A DNA stretch of 64,000 bases, taken from positions 7,400,563-7,464,562 of the forward strand of contig NC_060063.1 in assembly GCF_020283565.1 (NCBI RefSeq), in the 5' to 3' direction. The position numbers and the translations under genes were made by a program. The notes under the pieces were generated by a model. That model made no database searches, was not told where the DNA came from, and saw nothing but the letters and a program-made list of their open reading frames with translations. Shown piece by piece: positions 1 to 11,802 of the stretch. The DNA is from Trifolium pratense (Eukaryota > Streptophyta > Magnoliopsida > Fabales > Fabaceae). The number at the start of each line of letters is the position of its first letter. Position 1 is the first letter of the stretch.

Positions 1-110
1 TATAGTGGTTAGAAATTTACCTTTTAAGATGGATAAATAGGTGTACCTGAGTTCGAATTCTGATCGCTGCATATTAAATCCTATGCAAAAAGTAGAGTTA
101 TTCATCCAAG
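1..110 (+). repeat. SINE-like tRNA-derived repeat, cut by window edge
   Basis: The first 110 bases carry a box-A-like stretch (TATAGTGGTTAGAA) and a box-B-like GAGTTCGAATTCTG about 45 bases later. This is the spacing of an internal RNA polymerase III promoter in tRNA-derived SINEs. The 5' end may lie outside the window, and no target-site duplication can be checked. Confidence 0.4.
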
Positions 111-1015
111 TTTAATTTTTTAAGCGAAAATGATTTTTGAACACAAACACATTAAACACATGTAGTATACGGTCTATACATGCCATTTGATTTTTTTAAA
201 TAGTTCTTTTTGACCTCAGTTTGTATGTCCTCTTTTTTTTAAGAGTCTTGTTAACATGTGCCTTTAGGGCACATGTTAAGATATACCAAAATAGAAATTC
301 AACATTTAATGATATAAGAAATTTAATGCTTTAAAAGTCAAAATGCACAAATTAGCATTTAATAATTTCTATTTTTGTTTCCTTAACATGTGCCTTAAGG
401 GCACAAGTTAACATTCTCATTTTTTGAATAGAAGCTTGTATGAGTTTATTTGTGTTAAAATAGAAGCCCTCTTTTTTTTAATTGGATATGTTCTAAGGTT
501 AAATTGAGGACATCGAATGTTGACTACTTGTTAGCCGGACAGTAGGATTTTTTTTGTTGATAGACAAATATTAGACGAAAGACCGGAGAAATGTTAGTAG
601 TCACGGATCAAAATTTTGGATCGTCTTTTCAAATTCTTTTAATGTCTTAACCTTTTATCATTGGATTACACTTTCAAGGACAATAAGGGACTGAAGTCTA
701 CTGTTGTAGATTTTCACACAATTTGATGCAGTACTAAATCTCATTCTTTGATTTATGATCGGACGATCTGAATTGCACATCAATTTTAACTCTTAACACA
801 ATTTCAACCGTTTGATTGAGATCGAACGGCTGAGAACAATAATTCCATCTGAAGCAAATATGATTCCGACAACAAGGGAGAAGGAGACTTGGCATATACC
901 AATTTAGAAACTAAGCAGTTACCAATTTTGTGTATATGATATGTGATATATAGGGCTATTTATTTTCCACAACTTTAGAAAGAGATGGTACCTCTCAATC
1001 ATTCTCAGGAAGATA
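111..1015. other. AT-rich intergenic DNA with a small palindromic MITE
   Basis: No coding potential is seen. Apart from the palindrome-ended element at 251-411, the region holds a degenerate GATCGGACG / GATCGAACGG inverted motif near 760-830. That motif resembles the repeats around 9050-9340 and 19599-19777. Confidence 0.5.
251..411. mobile_element. MITE-like element with a palindrome at each end
   Basis: The 29-base near-perfect palindrome at 251-279 (core TGCCTTTAGGGCA) recurs at 383-411 (core TGCCTTAAGGGCA). About 100 bp of AT-rich DNA lies between them, including inverted ATAGAAAT...ATTTCTAT pieces. A related single palindrome lies at about 13476-13500. There is no ORF, so it would be non-autonomous; the superfamily is unknown. 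Confidence 0.5.
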
Positions 1016-1329
1016 TAGTGTATGTTTGGTTTCAATTCTGGAGCATCCAGAATTGATTCTGGACGTGTAGAATTGATTCTGACTTGTTTGGTTTCTCAAA
1101 AGTAGAATTGATTCTGCCTCCAGAATTGATTCTACTTGAAGCTAGAAATCGTAGCTTCTGATTCTAGAATTGATTTTTACACTCAAATTTTTTGTTCAAC
1201 TCACTTTTTCATGAATATATCCAAACATAAACCACTTCAGCTTAAAATCAATTTTGGCCAGAAACAATTTTACAGAATCAATTCTGCCAAAATCAATTTT
1301 CTCCGCCGCAGAACCAAACACACGCATAG
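1016..1329. mobile_element. MITE/foldback element with GTTTGGTT terminal inverted repeats
   Basis: The left end (AGTGTATGTTTGGTTT) is the inverse of the right end (AACCAAACACACGCATAG). The interior is a series of inverted copies of AGAATTGATTCT-type units, so the whole element can fold back on itself. A flanking TA is possible but not certain. The short ORF inside (1136-1363) is treated as chance. Confidence 0.55.
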
Positions 1330-1813
1330 TCTGTTTAATTCAGATTATGATTTTGGCATTTAATAGTTTTTATAAAATACTAGTAACTTTGAATTTCAAC
1401 TAAAATAATTATATAGTGTCAGAAAAAAAAACAAAAATAATTATATTTTTTGCTCAAAAAAAAAAACAAAAATAATATTTAATCAACCTTATATTATTTT
1501 ATCTCTCAATGGACTCTCTATATTAGTGTAGCCCATTCTCTTATGAATGAGAGGATCCATATACTCCCTCTCGAAAGAAATATATAAGTAAAAATTGTAT
1601 CTGAAAAGAAAGTTGGCATATCTTTTAATTTTTTGATAATTATAAATTTTAGAGTTAATTAAATATGTTATTAGTTCCTACAAAATTATATTATATCAAG
1701 TTTAGTCCCTATTAAATATTTCTTACTCCTTTAAGATTAGATACATTAATTTTTCATAGTGTCACTACAATAAAAACTGAGTTTAGACTTAGACAACGAT
1801 AGAAAATGGAGAC

Positions 1814-2977
1814 ATTTTTTTTAACACGCCAAAATGATATATATAAATATAAAAACAAGTCTCCTCAGCACAAGACGTGTCAAGGGGGACTAAGAAGTTA
1901 CACAAGAGTCAAACTACAAAGTCCAAAATCCAAAAAGAAACTATACAAGGCTCAAACAAAACATAGGACTAGACCACCAACTATGACAGTTTAAAGTTAA
2001 AGTACTACTCGTCACTTTCAACCACCTATAGGAAAAAGATTTGATCTTGTCCAACATGTGATGTAATGAATTTGCTGAGCCTCTGAACAATCTGTAGTTT
2101 CTCTCAGTCCACACAACCCACACGCAAGCAAGCCATATGAGTTGCATAAACGAACGTCGTGCTCGAAGACCCCCACCTGAGCTAGTAAACTGAAAAAAGT
2201 GATCGGAGAGAGTCTGAGCAGTCACCAATGAAGAACCAATCCACGAACTGACAAGAGACCAAAGGGAACTTAACGTATTGCAGGAGAGAAACAAATGCTG
2301 AGCCGATTCGACAACTCCGCAGCCAAAAACACAAAGATGAGCCACCGATGATAAGATGCCTCGAGAGACTAGGTTTGTTTTGGTAGGTAACCTGTCCTGC
2401 AAAAGTCGCCACGCGAAAATGGAGACCTTCAAAGGAACCTGAGAGTGCCAAATAAGGTTTGCCGCTGCATCCAAAGTAACCGCATCCTGAGCCGTCAAGA
2501 GCTGATATGCGCTCCGAAAAGTATAGCCTTTATCCAGGTCAGGCTGCCACTGCCATCTATCTGAATAATGATCATGCAAGGAAATATCAAGAAGTATGGT
2601 CTGTCCCTCCCCCAACATCTCCTCCTCCCACGACCTCAACTGTCGTCGCCACACCCACGCCCCTCCGCTTGCCCCCACCCCTAACGATAACATCATAGCC
2701 ACTATAGCTGATTTGTTCTCTGCCAAGTCAAACAGTCTCCCAAAACACTCACAAAAAGGGGTCACATCCACACAGGGATCGGTCCAGAAAAAAGTGTCAG
2801 ACCCATTCCCCACCTTTCGGGAAATATGCTCCCTAAACCACCCTCTTCCTGGCTCACCACCACCATCCCGAATACTCGCTAACTCCCTCCACCACGTGGA
2901 CCCTCTCACTCCTCCCTCTCTCAAGCTACCTCTCTCCACCCCATAACGTGCAGCCAACACTCGAAACAATAAACCCT
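1814..2977 (-). mobile_element. 5'-truncated LINE, 3' end of ORF2 (RNase H-like linker and zf-RVT region)
   Basis: A minus-strand open frame (1941-2969) matches the C-terminal third of the complete LINE at 38999-45580. Shared stretches include RYGVERG, STWWREL, the zf-RVT cysteine/histidine cluster (SAQHLFLSCN) and the tail NCHSWWSSP. The shared 3' UTR follows, with the GCACAAGACGT motif, ending in a T-run (poly-A on the minus strand) near 1814-1820. Homology stops abruptly near 2977, a typical 5' truncation from incomplete reverse transcription. No clear target-site duplication was found. The frame is still open over 342 codons but lacks the endonuclease and RT core, so it cannot be an active protein. 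Confidence 0.8.
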
Positions 2978-4640
2978 GGAAACTTGAAGTAGAAAAACTG
3001 TGGTCTAATCTTTTGACAACGGTTTTCTAAGCATGAAGTTTGGTGTTTTTGCTTATTTTGATAGACAACAGCTTTTGTCCACATAATATATCAATTTAGA
3101 AGTGGATAGTATTTCTCACTGTGATACTTTGGACAATATTAACAAAATTTAGCATTAAACATGTTTTTAGTAAATATTGCATAAAAAAAAAATTAAATAG
3201 AATTCATCAACTTTTACTTATATTTACATTCATGAAGGAGTAAGAAATATTATACCACTTTTGTGGTGAAAATGTAGATTAGCACTTGTTTATATGGAAA
3301 CATCACTTTTTTATTTTATTTTTTCTATTAATCCTCTGATTTTTAGGGAAATGAGATTTCGATAATTTAGAATTCGACAATGAAGTTAGAAAAGTCTTAC
3401 TAAAAATTATTCTCACAAAAAATCGAACTCGAATTCACCTGAATAACCTGATCTTTTGGTTGAAACATCACTTTCTCTGAATAAAGGTCGAAAAGATAGT
3501 GTTGTTCATAGAAATTAATGGACGACAAGGGATGCTGTGCTGTTGTTATTGCTGGATGGGGGTACATACTATAAGACATAAGTTATTTACTACTCATCAA
3601 ATATGTTTGCTTTAAATTTAATGACATTGAGAGTGTGGACAAAACATTGCCTAAAATACTTTATCTTGCAATGAAGATGTGACATTGACATTAAATCAGA
3701 AGTCCAGTTACCAACGATTCGAGCTACCGGTCCAAAATTTTTGGAGAAAAACAAATACTACAAGATCAATTTTTAGCATGCTGAATTTCGGATTTTTTTA
3801 TATTTATTATCACTGATTTTTAGAAAAATGAAATTTCGATAATTTAGAGTTCAACTACAAGATAAGTAAAGTTCGATTAAGAATTATTCTCTCCTAAACT
3901 TAAATTCAAAATTTTCAGAATGATTCATCATAAGGGGAACTCATTAACTACTTGAACTCAATATCTTGCTTAATTCACAACCTCTAAATTAACAATAATA
4001 AAGAGTGGAGTAATTAATATTAGAGTAAATTATACTCATCTTCCTTGAATGAAGTTTGAATTGTTGAGAAACAATCGAATGACTTGTGAAACAACACTTT
4101 GTTAGTTGTGTTAGTTAGTTGCTTTGCAAATTAGTGTTTTAGTTTGTTAGTTATAATAATTTGTTGTAACTACTTTGTTAGTTGTTGATTAGTTAATTTG
4201 TTAGTTAGTAGTTGGTTATGATTACTTGTTATCAAAGTAATGTACAATTTGTAGCTCTATAAATTGTACCCCTATGATGAATAAAATCAATGTTTTTGAT
4301 GAAACTTTTCTCCTCTCTCTCACTCTCTTCCACTATAACATGAATTACACTTTTCTCCCCTTTTATATTAAAAAAATATACGCTTTAGTCTATTTTAAAA
4401 TAAATAAATATTTTTATCATAACCATTAACTTTAAACCATTATTTTATGTCAAAATACTTTAAATCATCATTGAAGAAATTAATTTTTCTTTCTTTGAAA
4501 ATTTTATTATTTTAGAATGTAAATTTAATATTTAATATTTCATATTTTTTTAATCGAGTTTAATTTATTAGATATTTATTTTTTATTTTGTATAGTTTCA
4601 TAATTTATAAAATGTTTAAATATGCAAAAGATCCATTCAC
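2978..4640. other. AT-rich intergenic DNA
   Basis: No gene is seen. The region contains short dispersed-repeat-like stretches. Around 4100-4340 there is a GTTAGTTAGTT-rich segment followed by CTCTATAAATTG and a CT-rich tail, described separately as a possible solo LTR. Confidence 0.4.
4100..4340 (+). repeat. Possible solo copia-type LTR
   Basis: The segment starts TGTTAGTTG and is rich in TTAGTTAGTT. It has a TATA-like CTCTATAAATTG two thirds along, and ends in a CT-rich stretch closing with ATAACA. This is the usual composition of legume Ty1/copia LTRs (TG...CA). No convincing 5-bp duplication is visible, so the call is weak. Confidence 0.3.
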
Positions 4641-4648
4641 TTAGTTAT

Positions 4649-5571
4649 AGGTGATTTGAGTTTAGCCACCAAATTTTAAGAAATATTTCATTTTGCCTCA
4701 ACACTTTCATTTTACTTTTAAAATGGTCTATGAGCCAATTTTTTAGATGAAGTGGCACATTTTTTATGATGTGTCGTTATTGACTAGACTTTCCACTTGC
4801 TGACTCCTTCAATTTTATAATAGAATGACAAAAATACCTTGCCATTTAAGTAACTATTTTGAAAAAAAAAAGTATTTTAAAAAACAAACCAAATAAGTGA
4901 AATTCCTTCAACATTCTTCATCTATCCCACTCTAAAAAAAATAAAAATCTATTCACTCTTTCCTGTACAATTTTTCTTTTCAACACTTCATCACCAGCCT
5001 CTTTAATCTTGCTCCCAATAATCTTAGAAATTAGAGAATCATAAAGGAAGAAGATAGGAGATAAAACACTTCAAACCCCGTCACCGCCGCACGCTGCCGC
5101 TTTTTCATTGATGTTGCCATCAAATCTTACATGCCACTATGTTTCTGCAAACCATCGGATCTTCGCTTGTTATTTTTTCGCTACAAAGGGAGAAGAAGAA
5201 AATCGAAACCAGTATGGTTGACAGATTTGTGTTGATATATCTAGAAACTTGAGGTTTGTGTTGATAGATATACATTTGGAAATTTGAAATTTGTGGGTTG
5301 AAGAAGAAAAAAAAAATTGAACATGTAGAGATAAACACATTTTGCCTTGCCATTGTTGGATTGTTGGGGATGAAGATGATGTTTTCTGGATTTTTTCTAA
5401 GTCATTTGTATCTTTCATTGAGACATAAGAGCATTTTGGTCCATTCGTAGCAAAATTAATAAAGTCCAGTCCACACTGACACATCACCAAAAATATGTCA
5501 CTTCAGCTAAAAAATGGACTTAGAAAAATGAAATGTTTTTAAAGTTCAGGGACTAAAACTCAAATGACCCG
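4649..5571. mobile_element. Degenerate foldback (MULE-like) element
   Basis: The left end (GGTGATTTGAGTTTAG) and right end (CTAAAACTCAAATGACC) are inverted copies. Homology continues inward at lower identity, including inverted TTTTTTAGCTGAAGTG-type and GATGTGTC blocks. The arms contain the 'I take the remaining variation as...' type AT-rich spacer with no gene. No clear 9-bp duplication is visible. It resembles the better-preserved foldbacks at 28709, 47172 and 54126. Confidence 0.45.
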
Positions 5572-5699
5572 TATGTTAATGATGTGTGTAAAAAATAATA
5601 ATAAAAATATTTGCATTAGAAGTTTGATTATATTAACATAAAAGAGAAAGTAGTGTAATTTAAGCATCTGATGACAGTCAATTATATGATATTTTTAGT

Positions 5700-6003
5700 A
5701 GTAATTTAGGGTAGTTCTAATAGTAATTGAAGCCCAAAAACAAGCAAATACATGGAAAAGAGAAGTTACTTGGCCTAGAAGCAAGAAAAGTGGAAAAAAC
5801 AACAAAAAAGAGCAAAAACGTAATAAACAGCACAACCATCGTACCTACGATGAGATCCAGCGTGGCACGATGAAAGGCGGTCGAAGAAAGCAGAAAATCT
5901 GGAGAAGATCTTCCATCGTACCACGATATGATCTATCGTGGCCATGATGAAGCAAAATTACACGCCATCGTGGCCACGATGGGTGCGATGGACGCGCAGA
6001 TAA
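5700..6003 (+). repeat. Dispersed repeat with ATCGTGGCCACGAT palindromes
   Basis: The segment contains several short perfect palindromes around CATCGTGGCCACGATG. The stretch AAGTTACTTGG...AAGAAAAGTGGAAAAAAC recurs in inverse orientation near 53630-53860, so this is a dispersed repeat. It is probably the non-coding part of an LTR retrotransposon, but no coding domain is present to classify it. Confidence 0.45.
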
Positions 6004-6007
6004 AGCC

Positions 6008-6258
6008 CCAAAACTCAATTATAAGATGGTATTAGAGTCTCCTCCATGATCCGTTGGGCCGTCTGCTATCAAGTTCTAATAAGGTCATCCACCATTTATA
6101 TCCACGCCTCAAGCCCAACAATGTTGGGCGAGGGAGTGTGTTAAGAAGTCTCAAATCGGTTGGGAGATAGTCTGAACTTGTGTTTATAAAGTAGAGGTAA
6201 TCCTTACATTACAAGTTGGTTTTATAGTGTTGAATTAGTTACAAAACTCAATTATAAG
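6008..6258 (+). mobile_element. TRIM remnant: primer-binding site, short internal region and 3' LTR
   Basis: AAACTCAATTATAAGA occurs just before a tRNA-Met-type primer-binding site (TGGTATTAGAGTC, from 6025) and again at 6243-6258. These mark the ends of the 5' and 3' LTRs of a miniature LTR retrotransposon. The 5' LTR is mostly lost. A purine-rich tract (GGGCGAGGGAG) precedes the 3' LTR, which starts TGTTAAGAAG at 6139 and carries TTTATAAAG at 6183. It has no ORF. The same family is present at 15785-16077. Confidence 0.6.
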
Positions 6259-6474
6259 ATGTTTAGCTTCAGTGGAAGAACCTATGAATTTTCTTTTTCA
6301 TACATATCATAGTATATATTATAAACTCTTTCCATTCTCTATTTAGTCTACATAAGCAATTCTACATGAAATCTTTTGCTTGGAGGGTAATTTATTCTAT
6401 TCAACTAAGTTATTTTTCAAATGTTTTATAAATGGCATGTTCCAAAAACCAGATGCAATTCCAAGCTAAAAGTC

Positions 6475-9400
6475 CTAGCAATTCCAGCTGAAACCATTCA
6501 AGTCAAATTTTTGGCATTGAGAAGCATCATGATCATCATGAGAATTCAAGTCCAATTTAACTTCAAAGTTAGCCAATCTATAATCTTGAGAAATTTTGTC
6601 ACTGTTCAATTTTAGTTGAACTCCACTAGTTTCAATACTTTTTCTTCTTTTCCATTCTTCACCCTTTAAATCTTCCTTTGAATTATTTCTTCTCCAAAAG
6701 TTTTCTTCTTCATGAACTCCTATATTCATTGATAAGAGGCTTGAAGTTTGTTTTGGTACTTCACCTGATCCTATTTATAAGAAACAAAAGACTAAATCAT
6801 TCGCCTGAAGAGATATAATTTTAAAAAATAACACATTTTTCGATAATATATAGGACCGGAGTGAGTAAAAAATTACCATCTAGTACTTTATCATTTGATG
6901 AGGAAAGAAACATTGTATTCTCCTTCACTTCTTCACAAAATGTGCCATTACAGGGTCTAAAATTCATGCCCTTGTTATGTATTTCTTGATCTCTTTGAGA
7001 CTCATCACTATTAGTTAAGAAACTTGACATTGAATAATCAATGGCTTCACCTTCATGTGTTTGTTGAGGCCAAAGTACATTCAATTCTTTTAGTTCTGAA
7101 AATTTAGTATCAAGGTTTTCTGTGGATACTCTTGATGCTAATTCAGATAGTTGAACCTTTGCAGCATCAAGTCCCATTGTACCTAAATTTTGATTTCCTA
7201 GTGTCTCCTTAGCTTTTTCAAGCACTGATTGAAGGTACTTTCCTTGAGCCTCTATCCTTAATTGTAAGTGTCGTTGTACCTGCGTAAAAACGTATTTAGA
7301 TATGTTTTTGTAATTTTGATAAATTCAGAAATTATTGCGATAACGCCTCAAATATTAATTTTAGGATTTGTTAGTCATTTGGTTAGGTAAGATCCAAAAA
7401 TAATCCTAAAAATAGTAAAACGCTGTCACGTTAGAACTCGGATCCTCTACCACGGTGCAGCATAAAAAATTCGGGTAAAAATGTACTATTGTGGCATCAT
7501 GAGAAATAAATCTAATATATCATGTTAGTCCCTCGAATAAGGGTAATATAAAAAAATAAACCATAAATCATCGATCATTTTTGTCCTGATGTTATCAAGG
7601 ACATATGATATTCAAATGATAACATTTGAACTAAAATGACCGATGAAGTATATATAATTTCAATGACTTCGTCAAAATTTATCGTATCAGAACCTAATAG
7701 AAAAACGTCCTCCATTTCGATTTTAGAGACTAAATTGAAGATTCACATCGCATGGTCTATTTACAAAATATATTAGTTATAATTTGAAGATAAATTTGAA
7801 AGATGCTGTTTACCTCAAGCTGCTCATGTAGTCTTCTTTGCACTTCAATTTGCATATTCAATGCTTCATTTATTTCTGAATTTCTGAATTTAGGAATGAT
7901 CATTATTAGAGAATATTATTTGAATTTTGAACATTGGAAACTTAATGAAAATACTAATTAATTATTAAAATGTATGTATCTTACTTGTTTGTTTGGAGAC
8001 CTATGCTTAAATCTTTCATATGAATTCCACTTGATTCTGACATTCTGCTTTCTACTAATTCTGTGGTTGGTGCTCCTAAGATAAATTCATTTTCATTTTT
8101 CAAATTATGCTCATAATATTCTTATGAAAGAAATGGAAATTAAGCATGGATATTAAATTGATTATTTATTTACCAATTTTACTGCTGCTAATGTTAGCAT
8201 GTCCATTCCCATGTTTACTGATCCTGTATTTCTGCCATCAAGAAAGTGAAATCAATAATTAAAAAAAAAATTATGAACAGAAAAAAATTAAAATAATTCC
8301 ATCAGCATTTTTTATCGTGGTTTTAAATTGTGGTCACGGTTACGCCATAAATCTTAATGTTACCATAAAATACACACAAATGCAGATGACGTGGCCACAA
8401 TTCTAGGTGTGATATGCGTTTCAATAAACCTCTAATATTGCTATATTGCGGCCACAATTGGGGTTTAGGACCGCAATTTAGAACATTAAAATTTACTTTT
8501 ATTAAAGAAGCTTTCTGGTTAACCAAAACATTAATGAGCTTTCTCTAGGACGAATTGTTTAGGAGAATCTGAGTTCGATTCTTAGTGAGAACAATTCTTA
8601 GCTAGCAAACTATCTGGTTTACTTATCAAAACAGAGCAGTGAGCAATTTCTACTATCATCTATTGGGTAACAAATACCAAAATAGAGAGAAGATTATACT
8701 CAAATTAAATGACAAAATACAGTGGCCAAAACTGAAAATTAGTTATATGATATGATATAAATGGTAAAGGGTAGTGATATATTTACCTGTAGGTGACTTT
8801 TTAAATGGTATAATGTAAGTCCAGGAATCCCCATAAGTTTCAATACTGTTTTAGGTGTAGCTTCTGCATAACAAGGGTAATTAAATTATCTTCAAAATTA
8901 TAAGCATTTGAATTTTATTGATATGCACTAACATCGTAAATATTTTTTACATTGAGAATGGATTATAACCGTTGAATTATTAAAAATATTTGATTTAGTC
9001 AATTATAACTATGTGTAAGGAATATTTTAGGGGTTGGGGTTCAGTGTGCAATCAAAATATATATATTAACTGCAGTGCAGTTAGACACATGTAGACTTTT
9101 TTTTTGAAGAAGCTAAATTAGCCCACCCAAATTGGCGCCAGAGAGAATCGAACCTCGGACCTCAAGAGGATCAGACACATGTAGACTGTCTGATCAAGAT
9201 CATACAACCTAAATTTTAAGATCAAATTTTAAGATCAAGATCACACAATTATGGATGTAAACTGTTTGACCCGTTTAAACTTATTAGACGGTCCATATTT
9301 ACTGACAGCATGCAGTCACACTGCACAGAATCTAAATCCATAATGTGTCGGTGCATCAAAATTAATCTGTGAATAATTTTGGTATGAATATAGACTTACT

Positions 9401-9577
9401 ATCTGATCCTCCAAGTTGATTGACTGCTTCAATGAAACGTTCATGAAGATCTGCTGTCCATTTTAATCTTGGCTTAGCATCAGTTGAAAGGACAAGTCCT
9501 GAATCTCCACTTCCTTGCATGTGCATCCTTAAAGCATGCATGTTCCTTGCTTGTTGTTGTTGATGGTGGAAGTACAT
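6475..9577 (-). CDS. PHL: MYB-CC (GARP, PHR1-LIKE) transcription factor
   Basis: Nuclear DNA-binding protein of the PHR1/APL family; members bind P1BS-type sites and act in phosphate-starvation or vascular regulation. Seven coding exons, all with GT-AG borders, join in frame: 9400-9577, 8787-8863, 8174-8231, 7985-8075, 7814-7883, 6877-7279 and 6475-6770. They give about 390 aa. The GARP/MYB-like domain (about residues 34-88) reads KPRLKWTADLHERFIEAVNQ, then the KATPKT and SHLQKYR motifs. The MYB-CC coiled coil contains LHEQLEVQRHLQLRIEAQGK at about 153-172. The C-terminus FDLNGFSWNC matches the PHL2/PHL3 (UNE16) subgroup as I recall it. The start is taken as MYFHHQ at 9577; the upstream TTG in the same frame is probably 5' UTR after a splice acceptor (CTTTTGAAG). 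Intron 1 carries a SINE. The exact orthologue is not certain. Confidence 0.9.
8864..9399. other. Intron 1 of the MYB-CC gene, filled with repeats
   Basis: This intron holds a SINE (9098-9172) inserted into a TGCAGT-rich inverted-repeat element spanning about 9050-9340. The outer repeat has GCAGTGCAGT on the left, GCATGCAGTCACACTGCAC on the right, and internal GATCAAGATC units. It is related to the elements at 740-860 and 19599-19777. Confidence 0.5.
9098..9172 (-). mobile_element. 5'-truncated SINE with 15-bp target-site duplication
   Basis: The insertion is flanked by AGACACATGTAGACT at 9083-9097 and 9173-9187, an exact duplication. The poly-A end appears as a T-run at 9098. The body reads, on the minus strand, a box-B-like GAGGTTCGATTCTCTC followed by CCAATTTGGGTGGGCTAATT. 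The same sequence ends the SINE at 22807-22905. Box A is missing, so it is 5' truncated. Confidence 0.85.
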
Positions 9578-9983
9578 TCTCTTCAAAAGAAAAACAAAAA
9601 TTATCTTAATTATTTAATCATATGCACAAGAAAATTATTATACTCATGATCAAGGTCTTAAAAGAAAAAATATTTTAAAAAACCAAACCGGCAAGACTTA
9701 TGGATCATGGTTCATGATTTAACCGCCTTAAACCACTCGAACTAAAATAAAACCGTAATCGAACAAAAAAAAATAACCAAGCCACAGCAATAGGAGATTC
9801 AAAGTTCAACTGGTTGAATTGTCTAATTCGGTTTTTAAACCAATGAAAAAGTTTTGAGATCATGGTTTTGAGCCATGACAACAAAAAAATTTATGTCTTC
9901 GTATTTGCAACCAAACTGCAATTGAGGCTGTATCAACTACGACACGACTAAAATTTAAAACTTGTTCAAGATCATTAGTTTTA

Positions 9984-10122
9984 CCTTTTGACAAGTGATT
10001 GGAATGTTATTACTTTCTTTAGGGTTTCAAGTTTCAACTCAAGCTATGTAAGTTTCTTCAACTCTTTGCAACCCTTTTGTTCTTCACAAGCTAAAGTTGT
10101 TCTCAAAGATGTCCTTATAAAG
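9984..10122 (-). promoter_or_regulatory. Probable 5' UTR exon and TATA region of the MYB-CC gene
   Basis: On the minus strand a TATA-like TTTATAAG lies at 10115-10122. About 130 bases downstream is a good splice donor (CAAAAG|GTAAAAC, exon end 9984) that could pair with the acceptor just before the ATG at 9577. A leader intron is common in this family. This is inferred from motif placement only. Confidence 0.4.
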
Positions 10123-10124
10123 AA

Positions 10125-11800
10125 AATGCTATTAGGAGATGGACCTTATAAGGAAATGGAATCTTAAAAGAAACAACACAAAACTATATAAACTAATTAA
10201 TGTCTAATTAATTCAATATACATACATAGGTTAGGTACTTAAAAAAGATATGTAATTCCTTTAACTTTTCATCATTGTATGTAGGATCTCATTCACTTCT
10301 TCAACTTTTTGATTATAGGAGCAAAGAACTTATCCAATAGAATTGTGTGCAAAATACTTTCATAGGAACCTCACACGTTGCATTTAGAACCAAATTTATT
10401 TGACCTATGATGAATTTGTGCCTGCATATGTTTTTGTTCCAATGACATATGGAGGAACCTTATTCCAAAAGTTAAAAGAAGAATTCAAAGTGACTTGAAT
10501 TATAGAATAAACTTTTTTTTTTCCTTCTTTTTCCTTGAAAGCATCAGAAACCACACTTCACTTCACATGTTTATCAAGAAAGATTCTAGCTTGGAATTAT
10601 AGGTAATTGGTGCAATTTGGAGTATAAATTTTACTTAATGTTATCATCAACAATGCCAATGGGAATTGGCCAATTGTATTCTTCATTAGATTCAAAATTA
10701 GGCAATAATTCGAGTATAAAAAGTTTGGACAAATATATAAGTTTTAATTCGGCCGACAATGTTTTGTTGTCAAAAAATAAAATAAAATTCAACCGACAAT
10801 GTCTATATTATTATGTTTGACGTTTTCATTCAAATTTGAATTTTGAACCTCACAGGTTTTAGTGTTATTTATCACTTTGTCTATGGACTAAAAATAAAGT
10901 TTGACAAGAATTTTTGCTCAATAACATGATCTAATATAGAAAATTTATATTTACATTTTTTATATTCATAAATATATATGTAAGAAATTGAATACATGGC
11001 TAATATTTTCTTATAAGTGAAAAAACTATAAACATGTTGAGTGAAGGAAAAGATGCTGGTATTATAAAAAAAAAAAAAAGGAAAAGATGCTGGACCAAAA
11101 ACAATGCGAGTGAATTTTTATACTTTTTGTTAGATATTGATAGGTGAGGTGGGCAACAAAATAATTGGATATATCAATGTTAATTAAATTAAATTTTTCA
11201 AAAATAACAACAAGTATAGCCGGTTTTAATTGAAACAATTATATTCCATCTTATGCTCATTATTTATTTATTTTTGTATGTAGACGATTTGTTATGCATG
11301 TACCTATATGATAATTAAATTGTAGTGTGAAGTTTTACTAAACTTATATCATTTTTATTATTATTTACTCTTGATGCTCACTCTTCCTTTTTTTTTTTGT
11401 GTACCATGCAAATTTTAGAGTTCGGTTAAAGATAAATACAGTATAATAAAAAATTGTTCGAATTTAAATTTGAATTCTTTAAACAATTTTTCTTTAATTA
11501 TAGTTCATTAACCACTTGATTTTAATAGTTTGGAATTCTTTTCTAAGAGACTAAAACAGGAATAAAGCATATAAAAATAGAAATGTTATATTAAAGATAC
11601 ATTGGAGAATAATAATAAAAACAGAAAGCTGATGTTCACTCATTAGAATTTCTTTTTAAAGAAAAAAACAGAATAAGAACACATTCTATTTTGTCTTGTT
11701 TGGTAAGTTTGATGGATATGTGGCCAACAAAGAATAAAATAACAAAATAAAAAGGACCTTAGAAGTATTCATCATGATGCCGGCTTTCCCTTGAAGAATC
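10125..11800. other. AT-rich intergenic DNA
   Basis: No gene or well-bounded repeat is seen. A short duplicated GGAAAAGATGCTGG flanks an A-run near 11045-11092. Confidence 0.4.
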
Positions 11801-11802
11801 CT

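Noticed and set aside
1136..1363. 75-codon open frame
   Set aside because: It lies entirely inside an inverted-repeat MITE and reads its repeat units; no family signature.
1800..2996. TAGAAAA at 1800-1806 and 2990-2996 as a target duplication of the truncated LINE
   Set aside because: Neither copy abuts the element end, and 7 bases of A-rich sequence can match by chance.
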